Source: CBDCWT01 sp965223305
GTDB taxonomy: Bacteria > Planctomycetota > Planctomycetia > Pirellulales > Pirellulaceae
Assembly: GCA_965223305.1 (NCBI GenBank)
Contig: CBDCWT010000062.1
Location: 1 to 64,000 of the forward strand
DNA length: 64,000 bases
Reading direction: 5' to 3'
A program made the position numbers and the translations under genes. Positions within the stretch are counted from its first letter, which is position 1, and every line of letters starts with the position of its first letter. Positions 60,876 through 64,000 of this stretch are shown here, piece by piece. The notes beneath the pieces were generated by a model. That model did not search any database. It was not told the origin of the DNA and was given only the letters and a program-made list of their open reading frames with translations.

Positions 60876-61877
60876 CTAACCAGCCCGCCGCCCGAGCTGC
60901 GAACCCTGACTCGTCTGTCGAACGGCGTTGAGTATGTCAGTTCGAGTAAGATAGTAAGCTTCTTCGAGCTTTGCCGAAGCGGGAGCCGGGACATCCGGTA
61001 AACAGAGCCGAGCGATCGGAGCTGCCAAGGCTTCAAACGCCTCGGCAGCGACAGTCGCGGCGATTTCTGCAGCATAGCCGCACGTCTGCCAGGCTTCGTC
61101 GACAATCACCAGTTTGCCGGTCTTGCTGACTGACTTCAAAACCAACTCGCGGTCCCATGGCTTGAGAGAACGCAGGTCGATGATCTCGGCGTCGATTCCC
61201 AACTCGGCGAACTCTTTGTCCAGCGAGGCCACTACGGATGCCATTCGAGATGTCGCTACGACTGTGATGTCTCGCCCCTCGCGCCGGATAGCCGCCTTGC
61301 CGATCTCGACTTCGTAGACTTCCGGAGGCACTGGCCCCACTTCACCATACAGCTCTCGATCGTCGATGTAGAGTATCGGGTTGTGGTCACGGACGGCCGC
61401 GATCAACAGCCCTTTGGCGTCGTAGGGTGTACTCGGCATGACGACTTTGAGCCCAGGTACGTGCGCAAACATGGCCTGCAGAGCCTGCGAATGCTGGGCG
61501 CCCTGTTCGCCGCGACGATTAATGACAGCTCGAATCACCAGCGGCACGCTCATACTGCCACCGAAGACATAAGACCAGTTGGCCGCCTGATTGACGATCG
61601 GATCAACCGCCAGCAACATGAAGTCCATTCTCGGATGAAAGACGATAGGCCTCATGCCGGCGATCGCCGCTCCGATCGCCGCGCCTGTTGTCGCGTTTTC
61701 GGAGACTGGTGAATCAATGATCCGTTCACGGCCAAACTCCTTGTCGAGGTCCTTCAAGCTCGCACCAGCGTACCAGGGGCTCCACAACCCTTGCCCGATC
61801 ACGAACACGGTCGGATCGCTGGCCAGCATTTGAGCGTGGCCCTCCCGAATTGCCTCTGAGTAGTTGGTTACTCGCAT
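60876..61877 (-). CDS. Thiamine-dependent dehydrogenase E1 component, beta subunit
   Basis: A 333-residue beta subunit of a 2-oxo acid dehydrogenase-type E1 (or related transketolase-like enzyme). The ATG at 61877 has AAGGA upstream; a longer frame from 61988 is rejected. Conserved segments are RVTNYSEAIREGHAQML, DSPVSENATTGAAIGAA, FHPRMDFMLLAVDPIVNQAA and, for the C-terminal domain, VIDEAW-type VIVDEAWQTCGYAAE. It forms an alpha2beta2 E1 with the gene upstream. No E2 or E3 gene is nearby. A separate role from central metabolism is likely given the aminotransferase in the same cluster. Confidence 0.88.
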   Translation of the reverse strand: MRVTNYSEAIREGHAQMLASDPTVFVIGQGLWSPWYAGASLKDLDKEFGRERIIDSPVSENATTGAAIGAAIAGMRPIVFHPRMDFMLLAVDPIVNQAANWSYVFGGSMSVPLVIRAVINRRGEQGAQHSQALQAMFAHVPGLKVVMPSTPYDAKGLLIAAVRDHNPILYIDDRELYGEVGPVPPEVYEVEIGKAAIRREGRDITVVATSRMASVVASLDKEFAELGIDAEIIDLRSLKPWDRELVLKSVSKTGKLVIVDEAWQTCGYAAEIAATVAAEAFEALAAPIARLCLPDVPAPASAKLEEAYYLTRTDILNAVRQTSQGSQLGRRAG

Positions 61878-61948
61878 CGGTATCGTCCTTGAAACTGAGT
61901 CTCTTTGCTGCCGCGTGCTAAGCGACCGACTGTAATTCTGTGACAGGG

Positions 61949-62003
61949 GCCGCTGGCGTTGGCCCACGGTTACAAGACCGGATGCCAACGCATTCCGGCA
62001 GAT
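61949..62003. repeat. Palindromic intergenic repeat, family R2, copy 4 (diverged)
   Basis: GGCCGCTGGCGTTGGCCCAC pairs with GATGCCAACGCATTCCGGC; the G/T changes are compensated on both sides (GTTGGC/GCCAAC in place of GTTAGC/GCTAAC). Lies between E1-alpha and E1-beta. Confidence 0.65.
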
Positions 62004-62032
62004 CTGTTCATCCTTACATCAAACTCGTTGAC

Positions 62033-63019
62033 TTAGGCAGCCCGGTAGACATGGTGAGACAGCACATCCAGTTCCGGATGCGGCGCCTGCTGGGCAAATT
62101 GAATCGCCTCCTCGATCTCCCGTTGAACATCCTGCCGGATCTCTTCCAGCGCAGGCTTGTTGATCCCCAGCCGAACCAGATCACCAAAACACCGCAACAA
62201 CGGGTCCTTCGACAGCCAATTCTTCAGTTCGTCCTTTCGTTTTACACCGACATCCATATCCCAAGCGGGACCGACGTGGCCTCGCCAGCGAAAGGTACGG
62301 CACTCCAACAGCGTCGGCCCGTCTCCGCGACGGGCCCGCTGGACAGCTTCCTCAGCCGCCTGATGCACGGCGACCACATCGTTGCCATCCACACGTATCC
62401 CGGGCAGACCGTGGGCGGTGGCCGATGCGGGGATGTTGTCTTCACGCCGCCGTTCAGAGATGCCCATGTGACTCGAATAGAGGTTATTCTCGCATACAAA
62501 GATCACGGGCAGATTCTGTACGCCCGCCAGATTGAGTGACTCGTGAAAGTGGCCCTCCTCGGTGGCACCGTCACCAAAAAAAGCAACTGCGACGCGGCCG
62601 TCTGAATTCAACTTGGCAGCCAGACCGGCTCCGACTGCAACCGGGATCGTGGCTGCGACGATCGGTACCGTGCCTAGCACCCCGCACTCCGGCGCGTTGA
62701 TATGCATCGAGCCTCCGCGGCCGCTCGAGCAACCACTCGCCCGGCAGAAGATCTCGGCCATTAGCGTCGGCAAGTCTCCGCCCTTAGCTAGATAGTGCCC
62801 GTGGGACCGGTGAGCGCCGAAGATGGCATCGTCTCGCTCCAGTGCTGCACAAACGCCGGTGGGAGGCGCCTCTTGGCCGATGCAGTAATGGCAGGGGGTC
62901 CTGATCTGTCCCGCCTCGTCCAACCGGGCAACAGCCTCCTCGAATTGGCGGATGCGTTGCATCATGCGATAGAACTCGAGTAACTGGCTGCTCGAAACAC
63001 CGATCGAATTACTCGTCAT
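62033..63019 (-). CDS. Thiamine-dependent dehydrogenase E1 component, alpha subunit
   Basis: A 328-residue alpha subunit. The thiamine-diphosphate motif starts at GDGATEEGHFHESLNLAG and ends at ENN (VIFVCENNLYSSH). Other family segments: YRMMQRIRQFEEAVARL, CHYCIGQEAPPTGVC, HRSHGHYLAKGGDL, GRGGSMHI and FRWRGHVGPAWDM. It makes the catalytic E1 with the beta gene, which starts 155 bp downstream, with a palindrome in the gap. Relatives include pyruvate, branched-chain and acetoin dehydrogenases; the choice cannot be read here. Confidence 0.9.
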   Translation of the reverse strand: MTSNSIGVSSSQLLEFYRMMQRIRQFEEAVARLDEAGQIRTPCHYCIGQEAPPTGVCAALERDDAIFGAHRSHGHYLAKGGDLPTLMAEIFCRASGCSSGRGGSMHINAPECGVLGTVPIVAATIPVAVGAGLAAKLNSDGRVAVAFFGDGATEEGHFHESLNLAGVQNLPVIFVCENNLYSSHMGISERRREDNIPASATAHGLPGIRVDGNDVVAVHQAAEEAVQRARRGDGPTLLECRTFRWRGHVGPAWDMDVGVKRKDELKNWLSKDPLLRCFGDLVRLGINKPALEEIRQDVQREIEEAIQFAQQAPHPELDVLSHHVYRAA

Positions 63020-63078
63020 GGGAAAACCGCTTTCTCAGGTCAGATTTTGCGCGTGGCGCCGACCGACATGCCGCGACC

Positions 63079-64000
63079 TTAGGCCGCCGCAGATGAAGTT
63101 TCAGCATAGAACTGCTTGATACATTCGCAGACGCGACGAACTTGATCGTCCCGAATTGACGTATTCATCGGCAGCATCAGCATCTTCTCAAATAGCCCTT
63201 CCGTTCTCGGCAGTCGCTGGTGGAATCCAAGATTCGAGAACTGATGCACTGCCTTGCCTCCCCACTGGACAAGAGTACCGATGCCGTGCTCGCACAGATA
63301 ATCCTGCAGCACGTCGCGCCGCTCTGCTTCAATCTCGTAGTTCTGAAACACGTCGAAGTGGTCAAGATCGGAACCCGGCGCGGCGGGCAGCCTCAACTGA
63401 GCGACATCACCGAGAGCCGCTTGGTACATGCTGGCAACTTCGCGACGGCGCGCCACATCCTGATCGTACGACTGCAGTTTGTAATCCAAGATTGCGGCCT
63501 GTAGGTTGTCCAGCCGCGAGTTGAGCCCCCACGAGACGACCTCTCCGTCTTCACCGCGGCCGTGATCGCGTAGACGCCGTACCCGACGATAGATTTCCTC
63601 GTTGTTGGTGACCAAACAACCCGCGTCACCGAGGCTTCCAAGCGTCTTGGCCGGATAGAAGCTGATGCAGCCAGCAATCCCGAAGGTCCCGGCACAGCGG
63701 CCCTTGAACTTCGAGCCCAATGACTGCGCCGCATCTTCGATGATCGTTAGATCGTGTGCTGCAGCGATCTCCTGCAGCGCATCCATGTCAGCTGTCCTGC
63801 CGTTAAGCTGAGTGGGCATGATCGCCTTGGTCAGCGGTGTCACGGCGCGCGCGACTGCTTCGGCGTCGATCAGATGATCGTCCCCGCATTCGACGGGAAC
63901 CGGAGTCGCCCCCGCAAAATAGGCCGCCGCCGGAGTGGCGACCATGGTGTGCGAGCAGAAGATGACTTCATCTCCGGGACCAATGCCTGCCGCTCGGACC
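63079..64000 (-). CDS. DegT/DnrJ/EryC1/StrS-type aminotransferase (5' end outside window)
   Basis: Partial PLP aminotransferase; the first codons lie beyond the right edge (reading VRAAGIGPGDEVIFCSHT inward). The PLP aspartate is in TIIEDAAQSLGSKFKG and the Schiff-base lysine in SFYPAKTLGSLGDAG. Other family marks: MPTQLNGRTADMDAL, WGLNSRLDNLQAAIL and the C-terminal LPMNTSI. These enzymes aminate keto-sugars for surface glycans and antibiotics. It is read before the E1 genes (60 bp apart), so the three probably serve one pathway that makes an unusual sugar or acyl unit. Substrate unknown. Confidence 0.93.
   Translation of the reverse strand, partial: VRAAGIGPGDEVIFCSHTMVATPAAAYFAGATPVPVECGDDHLIDAEAVARAVTPLTKAIMPTQLNGRTADMDALQEIAAAHDLTIIEDAAQSLGSKFKGRCAGTFGIAGCISFYPAKTLGSLGDAGCLVTNNEEIYRRVRRLRDHGRGEDGEVVSWGLNSRLDNLQAAILDYKLQSYDQDVARRREVASMYQAALGDVAQLRLPAAPGSDLDHFDVFQNYEIEAERRDVLQDYLCEHGIGTLVQWGGKAVHQFSNLGFHQRLPRTEGLFEKMLMLPMNTSIRDDQVRRVCECIKQFYAETSSAAA

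Overview
The window looks like a chromosomal segment of a planctomycete, most likely from the Pirellulales. No rRNA or tRNA is present, so this rests on gene content: long secreted TPR proteins beside TolQ/ExbD-type genes, an LRR lipoprotein, a Tat-exported Gfo/Idh/MocA oxidoreductase next to a CE15-type esterase, a subtilase whose N-terminus resembles planctomycete surface proteins, a vitamin-K-carboxylase-like HTTM protein, and many short palindromic intergenic repeats. Coding density is moderate, and nearly every larger gap holds a repeat family.

Layout. 1-6152 (minus): a 5'-esterase-like gene, a membrane TPR protein, a FlgN-like chaperone and an NtrB/NtrC pair, possibly flagellar; the response regulator runs off the left edge. 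6400-10212 (minus): malate dehydrogenase and two related membrane proteins of unknown function. 10463-16558 (plus): an operon of two secreted TPR proteins followed by TolQ/ExbB and two ExbD/TolR proteins. 16914-24020: a XerD-type recombinase, a PlsC acyltransferase, an outer-membrane barrel protein, then the Gfo/Idh/MocA and CE15 pair. 24061-31240: RhlE-type helicase (minus), a RoxA-like di-haem cytochrome with a nucleosidase-like partner (plus), and a YdbS/YdbT-type PH-domain pair (minus). 32282-40660: a membrane alpha/beta hydrolase, a degenerate GGDEF protein, a cysteine-rich secreted protein, an LRR lipoprotein and a GT39-type glycosyltransferase. 40730-48754: housekeeping replication, repair and NAD genes (recG, rnhA, priA, nadD) with a haem-motif sensor kinase. 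49108-53432: small conserved proteins, a soluble histidine kinase and a methyltransferase-like protein. 54077-57664: a large subtilase with seven 49-residue repeats. 58485-60301: an HTTM protein and its partner. 60876-64000: E1-beta, E1-alpha and a DegT-type aminotransferase running off the right edge.

The most unusual content is the repeat load. Four 174-bp elements, differing at only one to three positions, are full-length imperfect palindromes with 16-bp ends and 4-bp YTAR target duplications (CTAG, TTAA, CTAA, TTAG). A second, unrelated element (141 and 149 bp) follows the same target rule. A third family is a nested palindrome of about 154-181 bp (three copies), two of which lie in a roughly 470-bp duplication. 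An exact 217-bp tandem array carries four hairpins and fills a convergent gap. Five of eight convergent gene junctions carry such repeats or hairpins. No transposase gene is present in the window, so the elements must be moved in trans, if they still move.

Several proteins keep a family fold but lack its key residues: an esterase-like protein without Ser and His, a GGDEF protein with DGQAF, and an NtrC-type regulator with GSFTNA instead of GAFTGA. All functional calls come from reading the sequence by eye; no search was run.
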